Shown in pieces: positions 44,819 to 59,800 of a DNA stretch of 64,000 nucleotides (positions are counted from its first letter, which is position 1; each line of letters begins with the position of its first letter). The notes under the pieces were generated by a model, which saw only the letters and a list, made by a program, of their open reading frames with translations, had not been told where the DNA came from and did no database searches. Source of the stretch: Schistosoma haematobium (taxonomy: Eukaryota; Platyhelminthes; Trematoda; Strigeidida; Schistosomatidae); contig NW_026137047.1 in the NCBI RefSeq assembly GCF_000699445.3, forward strand, positions 1-64,000. The letters run 5' to 3'. A program made the translations under genes and the position numbers.

Positions 44819-47800
44819 ATGTCAAACAACGAAAACATACCTCGAATAGATCTAGAAAACTTTGAAGATCCCCAGTTTACAGACTCTAAGTATGTCCTAA
44901 CCAGTCCGAGATCACTAGAAGCTTGTTCACGTTTAAAGATACTCGTAATTTAAGTCATTATATTTGATATTTTTTAGCCTGTGGATCTTTTGCACAAAAG
45001 TAGAGCTGAGTTCCTTGAACGTTTTAAAAAACTTCCACCAAGCAAAATTGAGGAATTGTACATAAGAAGTGAAGAAAAGAGAAGAGGTATTCCTATTATA
45101 TGTTTTATTTTGTTTAGATAAGCTTGTGAAAGCTAGAATAGAGAGGTGGAAGTTAGTACATGCTGACTGTCCAAATGATCGTGACAACCCTCCGTTTGGC
45201 GAAACTCATATTATGGGTGGTGAGTCTTAAGTACTTAATCAAATAACTGCGGAAGTTTAGATGAAAATGAAATTTCACACAGTGGAAGGTGAGACGATTC
45301 ATGGTATACATAGTTGTGTATTGTTCTTTAATGCTTAAGTTTCCTATAACGATTGAAATCGATTCCTGTCCACGCTAAGAGAATACATTGTCTATGACTG
45401 AGTAATTTTAAGAAGCATCAAAAGAACCTCAAACCTTTGGTTTTCAAAGAGGAAAAAATTGAAATACCTGGATGCACTACACAACGGATGTTTTCTTGTA
45501 ACTTTCAAAACAATAACCTAAAAATCTTCATGCTGTAACTCGGGAACTAAAACTTTCATTTTATTCTCTACAACTCCTATTGGAAAATAGTTTATGGTTT
45601 TGAGATATATTAGAAATTGGGATGTAAGTTGTGCTATCACATGCGTTAGGATTTTACCGGTCAAAGTAATGGAATTCTCCTTAGTTAATGGTAGCTTACA
45701 TGATTTCTAATGTTTAAAAAAAATATTTCTCAGTAATTTTACTGAGGCAGACAATTTTTTGACTTTATATTTGGGTCTAGTTTTTCGTTTAGAAGAGGCT
45801 CCTGAGAGAAGACTGTCCCGAAATAGTCTGCTATAGCCTCTATCTTTTCCTGATCATACTCTATCTGTTGAGGTCCACGTCCTTCCTTAATTAGGTTAGA
45901 AATCCTATGCTGCGTCCTTATTCCGTAGAATTTTATGTACGAGAATTGTCTCTTAGGCTGCTTGGTTACAGGTTAGGCCAACTGTTTTTCATATTTTTAC
46001 TGAGCTCCCTGGATTGTAATTTTACACTTATTTTGTACCAACCTGTAGTGCTCCATCGTACTTGCTGTGCCAAGACTGGTGGAGATGTTCCAACATTTTT
46101 TCTTTTGTTTTAGTAAACGTCGAATATCCAGGGATAGCCATACTTCTTCTTTGGGACTATCCAGTGTATAAATGGTTGAGTAACTTGATCGTATAACTGC
46201 CGGAAATGAGTCCATGTTTGTTCTACTGTTGCCCCTGAGTTAACTATCCAGTTTTCAGCCGAGGCTGAAGAGTTGATCACCTTGGTGTCTGTCTTTCATA
46301 TGTTAGGACGGGTTGGTAAAACTGCTTGACAGACCATCTCGGTCACGAACTTGTGTAAGATGGCCGCATGGTCGCTCCTCCCCAAAGGTAGGAGAAAAGT
46401 TATTTGACTGATCATCACCGTGTGTGAAGATTAAGTTCAAGAGAGATGAAGAGTTTTGTAGGTCATATCTCGTGGGATCTCTAATGCTCTGGAATATAGC
46501 TAGGAGGGTTGTGGTTTCTAACAATTTACGCCCAAATGATACTGTTGATGACCCTACTCTTATGTTTCCGCAATTTATAAACTGTGCATTAAAGTCACCT
46601 ACTATAAGGCTCTCACCCCTGTTACACAAGGATTTAAGTTTGCTTAGGAGGAAGTCATCCACTACACATTCTGGACTGCGGTATACTACAACTAGTTCAA
46701 CACCATGCCGTTTACATTTTATCCTACAGCGCACCAGTTTACATGTACCTGAGTCGTATGCCACTGCCTTGATACCTCGAATGGCTAAGGTACTTTTCGT
46801 GTCCAGAATAACCCCACCATCCCTACAGTTTAGTCCATCAATCCTACTACCATACACTTCTGACGTTAACCATGCCTCTGAGATGGGAATGACATCACGG
46901 TATTCTGTATTCATCATAGTTTTGAGCTCTGCAATTACAATATGTAGGCTGAGAGCATTTGTGTAGCACACCTTTAATTCTGTGAAGAGCTTTACGTTGC
47001 CGCCCATAGTGGTTTTGGGGTTGTTTTGTTCCAGAATATTACCATATGAAAACGCTTATGCATAAGGTTTTTTCACCGTTTCACTTACTTATTTGCGCTG
47101 GCCGCCAGCCAGCACTCTCTAACTCACTCTGTTCTGGGCCTTCCTTTCCCGTTCTATCCGATTTTTCTCCATTATTCTCATGTCCCTCTACGTCTCTCGG
47201 CGTAATGTGTTCTTTGGTCTTCCTCTTTTCCTTTGGCCTTGAGGATTCTATGTCAGGGCTTGTCTTAAGACGCAGTTGAGTGCTTTCCTCAATGTGCGTT
47301 CTATCCACTTCCAGCACCGCCTCCTGATTTCTTCCTCCACTGGAATCTGGCTTGTTCTCTCTCACACTAGGTTGTTGCTGATAATGTCTGGCCAACGGAT
47401 CCGAAGTATTTTGCATAAAAAACTGTTAATAAACGCTTGTATCTTCTGGATGATGGCTTTCGTAGTTCTCCGGGTTTCCGCCCAACACAGTAGAAATACC
47501 TTGACTGGTCGTTCTGGTTTACGATAATTTCCAGTGATTTTCATTGTTGTGTTATACAATTGTCTAATGTTTCCTTCTTTTACAGCCTTTTTCACTGTCA
47601 TTTCTAAGTCCTCCACATATTTACGTTTGTGAGTTCTGATGCTCCTCTTCTTTTGCTTGTTTACTTCTGTGTATCCAGCTTGTGCCTTGGCTTTTTCTGC
47701 TCTTGTTCGGTTGGTATTGATTGCTGTCTTCTTGTTCCTCCTCTGTTGAATCTTATCCAGTGTATCAACAATGATGCATTCCTTATGATGGTGATTATTG

Positions 47801-50800
47801 TGGCCCAGAACCTCATGACATGTCGAAGTTATTGCCCCTTTTATCCCTTTCTAGTTGTTTTCCATAGTAGTTCTCTCTCCATTAAGTAGATGATGAAGGG
47901 CCTGGAATCTATTGCTGAGGGTTATCTTGGATTTGTTTAGTTGGTCAGTATCCCGAATAACAGTCATATTAAACTGTCGTGATGTTGTTCGCCCCGTTGT
48001 CCAGTACTTCTTAAGTATCAGCTTCATCTTGGCGACCAGCAGATGATGATCTAATGCTATGTCAGACCCTCTATTGGCTCTCACATCCTCCACTGTCCTC
48101 CTGAACTTTATATTGATGTAGGTATGGTTGATTTGGTTCTGTGTAATGTGACCCGGTAAGTTCATGTGGTTTTGTGTATGCGTTTGTGTGGGAATATAGC
48201 GCTGTTTATAACCAGTTTATTAAAGGCACATTTTCGTCCCCTTCTCTAGTCCATGTCGTCCCACCATGTCTTAATATCCGGTGTTGTATATCCCGACTTT
48301 GGCATTTAGGTCTACCATCAGTATGGTCAAGTATTTTGTTGGCACTTCTCGACGATTGACTACAACCTATCATAGAATTGATCTTTAGCGTCTTCATTGT
48401 TGTTGTTGTTAGGCGCACAACATTGGATGACGCCCATTTTATTGTCCTCTTTCTTTGTTTTGAACGAAGCTTTGATGATTCTCGGCCCATGAAATTCCCA
48501 TCCTATAAGTGCATTTTGTGCTTGTTTTGATAGCATCAGTGCAACTCCTTGTGTGTGTGGATCATCTTCATTTTCATGGACGGAGTATAACAGCAGCTTT
48601 CCTGAAGCTAGTCGTTATTGTCCAACCTGCTTCCACTGTGTTTCTGTAGCAATTTGGATGTTTCTTCCGGTCTCCGACACTGTACGAGCATTCCATGTAC
48701 CTAAATTAATGGTTGCTCTGATTGTCAGAAAGGGCATCAGCCTCGTAACTTCCGAAGGAACTCGGCTTTCACCATGTGGTATCATAACTCTTCTAAATGA
48801 AGACTTTCTAACTCCAAGGGCAGAGTTTAAACTGTTTGAGTTATTTTTTCTGGTTAGCGTTTATATAGCGAGTTAATTTTCTGCGGGATAGGGTTGCTAG
48901 CCGCATGCCCAACCCTCCTCATTTATCCGGGCTCGTGACCGGCAACGCAGAGAGGCTCCAGGTGGAGTTCTCCGTTCCGGTGGCGCTCATTTATTTTTAC
49001 CTTTGCCGATCGTCTCTTAATATGACCAACCAGGCTGCAATCCTCACGGACATATATTCCGGGTCCAGTCAGTTCTCATCAATTTTTCAGCATTGAGTTT
49101 CACCCCTCAGCAGAAGCAAAGGTAACTTTTAAGAGGCGGCTTTTCTGGGTACTTACAGAATCCAATTTTTGTCTTATTCTGTATAGCTCATGGATGTTAA
49201 CTCCTGCTACTGTTTCTGGAAGTAGTTTGCTTATTAAGGACTTAATGTAGCTGAGGCCGTGTTTACATCTAGCCTTTGGCTGCTTAAGAAAATGACTGAC
49301 CTGTCAGCGAAGTTCGTGCTAGCAAGTTGTGGAGTTTCATTCCTTAAAATCTGCCCATCCCTGCAGTCCGATTCAGAGTCAGACGCGAATGTCTCGCTCT
49401 GAATCCTTCCGTTTTCTTTTCTGGGTGTAACTATAGGCCAATCTTCATCGACTGAGATGGTTGGACCGCGTGTTACCTATGTCTGAACACCGTTTACGAC
49501 GACGCGCAATGCTAACAGGTGTTGGAGACGGTTGGAAAAAAATTGGGGTGGCCAAACAAAAACGTGGCATCAATCTGTAATGTCACTAACTTCTAGTCAT
49601 AGCCATGTTGGTAGATGCAGACTACTTGGTTGGGGTCCACGTGACTATCGCGACCATTGGTTAAAGACTCTCGGTGATATGGCTCCGAATCAATCACAAT
49701 GGCGTCGGTATGTACACACTTTGTCTTTACTTAAACCGTAAGATTAAACTTGCTTCTTATCTTTCTTTCTACCAACTATTTCTTTCTTCCTGTACTATAT
49801 TCTTATACACAATCTTTCTTTTACACATTACTGCTATTGAAGTGACTACTTCTATGAATTTAGTGTTAATGTTTCGTGCTAACTAGGTATGGCAACTTAG
49901 AACGATGTATATATGTGACGGACCCTACGTTGTAGCTGACCGACTGACATCATCTACACCACTTAGGCTTTACTCCTCCATAGTCTGTTTTGCGTTGATA
50001 TGTGAATCCGGAGCTGAAACCGTCGACTCACATATCTTAGGGCTCCCTATAATTTGTTTCTTCTCAGCATGATTTTTCATTTTTCTTGTAACCATTCCCA
50101 CATCTGTGTTTTTGTTATCCTCTGCGTTATTAGTGTCCACCTTGACGGTTTCATTCAGGTTCATAGCCGGACTCATGATAACGCTCACTGCTCCCTCGAA
50201 AACTGTTCATCTGCTGCTGGCTGTTTATCTGAGGGAATCTTTCTAGGTATGTTTAGCAGCTCGATCGCCTCAAGAACTAGCAGAGATTTTGTAGAGCAAC
50301 ATGCTCTGCACAACCAACGTGATGGTGACTAGATTCACCTTTTATTTACAGCCAATGTGAGTCCGGTGCACACGTTATGATATCACGCGTCACAGTTGTC
50401 ACATTGCATTCCATCCTCGACCGGTAAAAAGCATGCAGGTCTACCACAATGATGTTTTACTTGCACCACTAAAACTTTAGTGATCTCACAGAGAGAACAA
50501 GAAAAGGAAATCTCCTAAGGCGCAAAGAAAATAAACAAACAGGAAACCTGATCTCTAGAATAAGTGTTTTTAAGGTCTCAAAGGTGATAGACACTGAACG
50601 CAAAAAGATGAGACTAATATTTTACTGTAACTGAAAAATCCGACTAGAATAAATACAAAAAAACCTTTTCACCTTGGGTTACAATCAATACTAAAAGGTT
50701 TATTCAACGAAGAAAAATACTACTATTCCTTCTGTTTCGCGCTCGCAAAAAATTACACAACTTTAGCGAATCGTATTAACTCAGAGTCCAAACGTTTCAC

Positions 50801-53800
50801 AAAAGCTGCTGTTTGATGGTTCACTAGTGATCAAAGCCTCCATATTAAAAGAATTCTGTGAATTTAAAATAGTCTAGAGAAAAGCTACTCATTCTAAATA
50901 AGCTATAACTTCGGAGAAACAAACAAAAATTAGATGTAGGCAGAGTGGAGTTATATTGTATGGTTATAATAGATTAAAACACAACATGAAACATTTACTT
51001 GTACTGTAAACGTATTAATTATTCATCATACATTACTGCTATTTATCTACCTACAGTCAAAAGGCACAAACATTTCATAACTGTCATTATAGAAGCGTGA
51101 ATTATTCTGGTTGTATAGTGTACTATTAGTTAGAGCGGATTGGATTATAGCTCTCAAATGTGGTTCTATTCTACTCGATATTTGAACGAGTTTGAATGTT
51201 TAGATGTTTATAACTGATTCATACAGTAATGCTAAATTTGAAAATTTGTTTTGTGTTGTTTAGTTCAAGCAGATCTTTTTAATGGCTAGGATAAAATGAT
51301 TCATATGTTTTTATCTATCACTTTTGTCTAGTCGAATTCAATCTTTAAATAAAAATAACGAAATTTAATTGCACTTCATATTAATTAAAAAGAGCCCATA
51401 AATTTGTGACCAGTTAGCTTCAATTGTAAGAAATTGCCACTGGATTGACTAATACCTCATTTAATCTGTGGCGAAAACACCAAGAGGTAGTTTCTGGAAA
51501 CTTTTATTTCCAAGCATTACTGCATAAGGATTATTTACTTGAGATGTATGCTTTTCTTAGCGATTAACAATAATATTCTTTAGAATTTCAGGTTTGATAC
51601 GTAGAACTTCGTATTTGGTATTTAACCTTCATCTGACTCCAAGTGACGCGAGTGTGTTGTTGATTAAGAGATTTCTATTTCAACTGATTCCCCTCTAATG
51701 GATTGATCCGTTGAAATGGTTTGATAACACATTCCGAAAACTCATCTTAAATGAGTGATTTTATTATCAATGAAAGATTAACCAGAGGAAAACTGTATGG
51801 ATATGAAATGAAAGTTACTGAAGGGAAACATTCAAAAGCTAAATTGGAAGCTAATGTTTTTTAATTTCTGTAGTGAGTAAAATTACAAAGCCCTGTCTTA
51901 TTTCGAGAATCTTAACAAACACAAATACCTCGTTATTAATTTCAAGATTTTAGATAAGTAATATTCAGTCTTCAGTAATAAGGATAGTAGGTTGATGAAC
52001 CTGTGTTAATCCTGACACATTGCTTTCCAGTGAAGGTCCAGCTTTTCCTTGAAAGTATTCACTGATGGGGCTGATACCACTTGTTCGGGTAAGGCGTTCC
52101 AATCATTGACTACTCGATGAGAAAAACGGGACCCCACTTTAAGTTTATTAGATCGTGGTTTATGAACCTTCTTGCTATGACCTCGGAGATTATTAGTGCT
52201 GCAGGGAGCAAAAAGATAAGACATATTAACACCCAAATCATAATTAAAGATACGAAATGCCAGTATAAGGTTACCTCGTGTCCTACGATACGACAAGGGG
52301 AAAAGATTTAGGCGTTTTAAACGCTCATCGTAAGGGAGTCTAGAAAGACCCTTCACTAATTTCGTTCCCACACGCTGGACACGCTCAAGGGAGTTAGTAT
52401 CCTTCACCATATTGATCGGTACAAAGTAGTACTTATCCACAACAATATAACATGAAATAAAATGCATCATGAGGTAGAATTACTTTAGATTAGTTACTAC
52501 ATTAGGACTTGAACATCTGAATTTGAACGATTTGAGTGGTAATTTGATCTTAATTTATGAAAGGATAAATATCTGTTACTAATAATATGCTGATAAATAA
52601 TTACTGCTCATCTTGAACAATTAAGAAATAAGCAAACTAGTATAGAATTTTTCTGTAAAAGTAAACAGTGAGTGGCAGATACATTGCCTTTATAGACTGT
52701 AAGAGTCTCAACATATTGTAACCGTGAAATTGGGAACCTATCATATTCATGTATTTATTTCTATTAAGCATTTTGTCACTTTCGAAGCTACAAGGAAACA
52801 CATATATTTATTATTTATCCTATCATAAATTTTCAGTTATACTATTATTATTTCAGTATTTCGTTAGATCATTTCGAACTATCTGGAGTTCAATTTTATT
52901 TTATTCCATCGATAACATCATTATTTTAAATCGTTTGATATACATCTTAATTATTTCTTTCATCTGTGTTGGTACGATGTTACATTTCTATCTCATACAA
53001 ATTTGTTCAATTGTCTGTGAATAAATTTAAATATTCAACATATATCTTGGTCAATTATTGTTATTTAAGTTACTTTGAATTATTTACAATATATGTCTGA
53101 TTATCAAAATATATTCAGACAGAATATTAAAAGGTGATTTGTCGTTTTCTTTGATTTATTGGACTTAATTTTCTTATTTTCAGAAATTCAACTTCTCATT
53201 CATCTCCTGGAACTTTTCAAAATTTGGTCAACCTTGAACCAAGTTTATCTAAAAAGTATTCATATCTAATTGAGAAACTACAACCTACGGTAGGTAATGC
53301 CATACTAATCAATATTCTATAACGGTTTTTAATAAAAAAAATAGTTGAGTTGAACATTTATTTAAACAAGCACATACTATGGTTTTGCAAATCACGTAAA
53401 ACTATATTACTTTAAAATTACAAAATATTTCCCTTAATAGAAATACATTATTTTAAACTAAAAAGTCATGTATTTCTGAAAATGTATTCAGTCAGAATAA
53501 TATCTAGTTTTAAACGAAATATTCTTACGGTCAATATATCATTGATTGCTTAATGTTTGTCAAGGTAACTTAATAGTTGAATTCATGAATCGATTTAAAA
53601 CCAAGCCACCATGGAAAACCTGGAAACAGTGGACGACCATTTCATTTTATTGTGGGACTCCTCAGCAGTGCGCATCCACGATCCCGCTCGCGGGATTTGA
53701 ACCTAGGACCTTCAGTCTCGCGCACGAAAGCTTAATGTCTAGACCACTAAGCTGCCATCCATTGGTGCTAATGTCTAACTTCAACCAATCCACGAAATTG

Positions 53801-56800
53801 CTCCGCCGTCCAGGTATTGAGGTATTGAGTTTCTCTATGTACATAGTTAAGATTTCATCCTAATTGGAATACTTACTTGAAGCTATAAACAATTTACTTA
53901 TTGAACTATAAAATTATTGAAGACCAAAGGTCATTGTCCAGTTATATGATTTTACACTGGACGTTCACTACATCATACATTTTGGAGTGATCGTTGCTAA
54001 AAAATATATAACCATCGAATAATTGTTTCCTAAAATCCAAGAAATTTAACAAAAATGGATGAATTTCATGATTACAGAATCTTAATTTTCAGGAAATATT
54101 TAATGTCACTTTTCCATCAATTATAATAATCTATACTCAGTCAGTCAGTCAGTAACAATGTAGAGCTTCGTACGTATGTACATCAGTTCGAGTTGCTATA
54201 CCACATTAGCACAGAGATGCAGTTGTCAATTCAAATCCCATAGTGGTAAAGGTGGTAAGAGTATGAGCAGTAATCAGGAAGATTAAGGTTTGAAGATGTT
54301 ATTCAGGGAGTATAATCCAATGAAATAAATTTGGAAAGAGAAAAAATGGGGACATGAAGAATTCAGAAGATTAGAATTTTGGAGAACACAAAGAGTAGAT
54401 GCAACTGCTCCATTGCAAACGATTTTGAGCCATTTCATTCAAGGTCTCCAACCATCGGTTGCTATCATCTTGTAGTACAATAATCTATATTCACTCAACT
54501 TGATATCAATTAATTGTTCCCCACTTTTGTAACTTGTATATTCATTCTTATCTACATATTCGATTTTATATTGTTATTTGTTTTTCCCAGGAAATTAAAC
54601 AAATTGAATTAATGCAAAGAAAATATCAGCAGAATAAAATTGATTGTCTATCATCAAGTGGCTCATTATCAAGAAGTCTACAAAACTTGGTTCTTGTTGG
54701 TCAGGCAAGTGTTAATTGTTATTTTAATTAGTTTTAACATTATTATTATAAATTCGAATATTTTATTTGGTAAATAGTTCTGCCTAATGGAATTCATCTG
54801 TTACATTTTTCTTGTTTTATGGAAACATTTTGTAATACCATTATTATGTCGTTTTTTTATAAAATTTAACAACTTTTATTCAGATGATTATGAATTCATG
54901 CTATTCTGCTAGAATTTTTGTTCATCATTTTTTCAAAATGATAAAGGGAACTATGTGTATGTAACCACTTTTGCATTTTAAAAAAGCGTACTCCATCCAA
55001 TAGGTAAATGAACTAAGATCACAAAGACTTTATCTAAAAAAGATTCAGGGGACACTGAGCTTATCTCTTCTAAAGTGCTACTCCTCTGTAGAAATACAGT
55101 TGTTCTATCTCCACTTTTATTGTTAAAAATATTCATGTAACCCCTTAAGATGTTAGGCTTTTCGAGTCTTTCTTCGTTTCAAGGTTGTCCGCTTCAGTAC
55201 CGTACTAGTGTTTCTCTTTATGATTAGTTTGCGTTTTGAAAGCAAAACAAACGAGTGGGTGATTAAGTAAAGTAATTAAACATGAGGATCAAATTACGGC
55301 CTACAAACTTGTGGACATTAAAAGCTAATAATCGTAGTAGCTCAGTTCCCATATCTACCAACACAGAGTATAAGAGTACAGCTGTTGTTGATTAGTAACC
55401 AAATAAAGACAGATCAACAAATTCAGAGTGACTTCAAGGGGTAAAAGTTTGAGTTCAATACACTTGATAGTTTTTTTAAGCTTATACAATAACTCAAAGT
55501 CTTAGAAGCTCAGTTTGTGATGAGAGATACGGCGTAAATCTAATTTTTCCTGTTTCTCAATGTAACTAATTCTTGGCTGTAATATAAACTTAGTCATTAC
55601 TGTCATAATTCTATCACCAATAAACGTCCATTAAACATACTCATTGATATATTCATATGAACTCAAAGTTTCATTTGAACTTCTGGTAATTTGACGGATT
55701 TCTTTTTCAGAATTTTAAATGATAAAAAAATATAGAGTACTTGTGAGCAGTTGTTTAACATCTTGTTCCTTTTCTTCTCAGAAATCTTTGAGTAATTGTT
55801 ACCATTTGACTATTTTTTTAAACCTGAATTTTGTATCCTTAGTACATATTTTTAATTAACCTGAAGCTTTCTACTTAAAGTAATCGCAAAGCTAAACTGA
55901 ATACTTTGCAGTGATAGTAATGGATAAGACAAATTGATCAGCCTCGAAAAAAATTAATCAGAAGAATTCATTCTAATAATTCAAGAATCAATGAATTATT
56001 AGCGAATCCTTCAGGTCATAATATACCACCAACAACTCAAGCATTTCTGAATAAGATACAATAACTATCTAATATTTTCATAACCTACTATTGATTTTAA
56101 TTTTTAATGAAACCTTCCATTTTTAAAATTTACACTACGAACAAAATATAAATGATTGATAAATATTCAGTCAATAATTATATTTGTTACTATATCAACT
56201 AACCTTTAAAAAATTGAATGGTTGTTACGTTGTTTAATGTTTTAGGCATCTAGACCACAATCGGCTATTTGCCGAAAATCTCAACATGATAAAATGAGCT
56301 CCAATTATTTGAAAAGTACGGAGCAGCGTTTAACAGTAAGTCTTATATGTCCTTTTAAACTTATAGAAATTTATTAAGTAAATTACTTTTCAAGATGTAT
56401 TGCATTTAAACTTAGTATGTTCTTTGATTGCATCGTGAAATAATAATATTCATAAATGAATTAACTAGAAGGATTATTTGTTTATTTATTTATTATTTAT
56501 TATAAATATCTTTATTCAATATTATACTTTGGTACAATATAGAATTCTCAGCACAGGGTATTTCAACAAGTTACTTACGCAAAAAAATACAGTAACAAAT
56601 ACAAAAAAAGGTTTACAAAAATAAACAACCGAAAAACTGTACAACTTTACGAATTAGCGACATGTTAAGAATGCAGGTTATTGGCTAGGTTAACTCTAAC
56701 AACCTGTTCGTCACAGAGTATATTTGCTAGGTAAGGTATTATAGAACTTTTATACTTTTGCTTGCATGCATGGATTTTTATGTAATTACGTCTCATTCTA

Positions 56801-59800
56801 CCAGAAGATATACAAGGAGAAAGATAAAAGTGAAGGAGATGGTTAGTATCTGATAAAATAACACCTGGCAGGAGTTTGCATGACTTTAGATGTCTATCCA
56901 CAACCATATTAATTATAACCTCGAAAGATTCACCACACACCTTGAAAACTGCCTTCAGCACTCTCCGCAATACAGCAAAGTCTTTTCTCAAAAGCCCGGG
57001 AAAGAATAATGGAGAACAGTAAAGAATAATAGGTAATATGCAAGGATTGACAAATTGTAAGAGTAAATGACGAGTAATCCCAAGAGCATGCAATCTCTTT
57101 ATGTAGTAATTCAGACGGAAAACCTTCGATAACAATAAAACTTGAGAAGACCAAGAGAGATTAAAAAAAAGGTAACACCAAGATAATTGACCTTCGACAC
57201 TGTGTTTATCAAACAGATTTCAATCGCACAAGCATTATGGAATCCCAATATGGTGTTTAGATTCCGTTCATGTCTCATGCTAAAGTTAACAGATTGACAT
57301 TTAGACGGATTAAGTATGAGACCATTAACAACAGACCACCATTCAATACGATACAAAGTCTCATTCATTTCTACGGAATGTAAAGAGGTAGAAATCGGCA
57401 TACATACAGTGAAATCGTCCACATATTTCACAAAAGTGTTTTTTGTGGAAGATGGCAGATTATTTAGAAAAGAGACAAAAAGTGGTGAAAGAACAGCTCC
57501 TTGTGGTACACCTTCATGAGACAGTAGAGACTCTGAACACTTTCCTCCAAACACAGTGTACTGTTTCTTCCAGAGAGGTAGGAACATAGCCAGTCGGTTA
57601 TCCAGCTGTCAGTGTTGACGCTGATTAACTTGTTAAGTAAACGTTGTCTTGGTATAGAGTCAAAAACTGAAGTATAGTCCAGAAAAGCACATCGAACATA
57701 CTTCTGACCCTTTTCTAAGTTGAACACTATATTGTGATGCAGAACAGCAACAGCATCTAAGGTGCTTCTTTTGCATCTGTAAGCAAACTGCTACGGATCA
57801 ATATGCTTTTTATCGCAGGCTGAAGTGGAAGTATTAATAATTTTTCGACTGTTTTGAGGAAGTGTGAAGCTATTGCAATAAGTCTAAATTTCACATTCTT
57901 ATCACCAGATAATTTCTTGGATACAGGGATTATCTTCATCTTTCACCACATTTTCGGTATGATATTAGATGAGAAGGATCTGTTAAAGATAGTCATGAAT
58001 GGATAACATAAGACGTCAGCACATTTTTTGATTGCTACTGTCTACTATGAATTCAATAATAAATTATTGTCATCTTTCCTTGGCCTTTTGTGTAAACCTT
58101 TATTCTTTTACTTTTGAGTTCAACTGTTATTCCTTCTTCTAGTTTCGATTTTAAAATTTATTCTATTTTCACAGATTGAAATCATGAGTCAGTTGAAGCT
58201 ACTCCTGGAGTTCTGGTGGGAAGCCGTTACCAGTGGAGTTCAACCAGGGCTGTTGTGAGAAATCAGCTCACTGAAGACAATGGTATATGGTGGCGCAACT
58301 TCGTGGATTGGTTGAAGTTAGACATTAACACCGTTGGATGCCGGCTCAGTGGTCTAATGGTTAAGTGCTCGCGCGCGGAACCAGTAGGTCCTGGGTCCGA
58401 GTCCTGTGGGGTGCGGGATCGTGGATGCGCACTGCTGAGGAGTCCCATACCAGGACGAAACGGTCGTTCAGTGCTTTCAGGTTTTCCATGGTGGTCTAGT
58501 TTCAACTGACTTATGATTTCAATCTGTGAAATTTCTAAAATCTCCACAAACCCCTTCTGATAATTATTCTATTTTGACAATCAAGTTATTATTTTCAGAT
58601 AAATGTTATGTATTGAAACCTATCCAATTAAAGAAATAACAACTTTTTCGTCCAATAATACCTATTACCCATTGGTTTTCAATTATTCTTTAACCTACAT
58701 CAAACAGACATTTAAAAAAATATGTATATATTGGCATGTTGTTGCATAACTCTGAGAATAAATTGATATTACAAAATGTGTACTATTGTATTTGAACCTA
58801 TTGATCTAAATATCGTGTACTCTGCATAAAAACCTAATGATCCTAAATTCTTTTTTTAAAAATCTTTCACGAGGTAACGAACATGCTCTACTGTGAACTG
58901 TTATACTAGAATAAAATAGCTATTCAATACACCTTAATTTTTAATAATTCTCTTATATTTATATGTAACAAGAACTTTCAATAAATTAATTTCATTTCTT
59001 TTTTTTTTACAAATAGATTTTATTTGTTTTTTTTTATTCGATTTTCCTGATGATGTTTATGGTTTTTACAATAGTGGCAAGTGTTTTCAACTGAAATTCC
59101 GTTTTATTTATTGTGATAAAGCTTGTAAACCTTTTTTTCAATCAATCTTACTTTCAATATAGTGAAAATTTCCATTTTGACATTTGGTAAATAAAGAAGG
59201 AACTAATCGAGCGAAGAGATTTCTTTTCAATTAGTTTTTCATCATGGCTCTACAATAATATATACATTTATATAAAATATACAATTTATTTATTTATTTA
59301 AACACATAAACATTGGTACAAGGAGGCACCAAATAGATATGTGCCACATAGATCATTTGAATTGTGTGAGGGCTGGTATACTACCCGGGTGCCCAGACCG
59401 AAGCAGGTGGTTATCTTAGGGGGCCACTCCCCGAGCCTTTGACCTAAAGGTCTAACCCACAAGGCAGTGGAGCATCATGAGGAGATGCAGTCCCATGGTA
59501 GCCGGTGACCAACGATTGGTTCATACGCCATTTGTCCCCTCAGGGTACTGGAGCCCATGTGCACCATTGGTTTGGAATCAAGATTTTCCTGCTCCCCTGG
59601 GTGGGCACAACCCGGTTAAAGCGCCGGAAATTCGCTTTTCGTCCTCTCAATCTCATAAACAACACCCTCTCCACAAGAATGCAGTGAGTAGGACTTCCCT
59701 GGCAGAGGCTGTATACGCGTGGCCGTGTGAGGGTATTTCGAGAGGGAGGGAGGGCCCACCTCACTCTTGGCCATACCAGAGCATTTGAGGGCGAGATTTA

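Larger units (their letters stand above)
45765..50500 (-). mobile_element. CR1-clade LINE split by an RTE insertion
   Basis: Minus-strand CR1 in two parts: 48970-50500 has ORF1 remains and 45765-47083 has the ORF2 endonuclease and following sequence. The ORF1 finger is visible near 50395-50450 ([21 protein letters not shown]), and ORF1 C-terminal words near 49130-49200. The RTE copy at 47083-48969 lies between the parts, and a plus-strand RTE-type fragment lies at 49440-49760. The reverse transcriptase of this CR1 is absent, so the copy is truncated at its 3' side. All of it lies in the fourth intron of the CCDC177-like gene. Confidence 0.75.

Noticed and set aside
58343..58404. tRNA gene
   Set aside because: A- and B-box motifs are present but the sequence does not fold as a tRNA and sits in a SINE.
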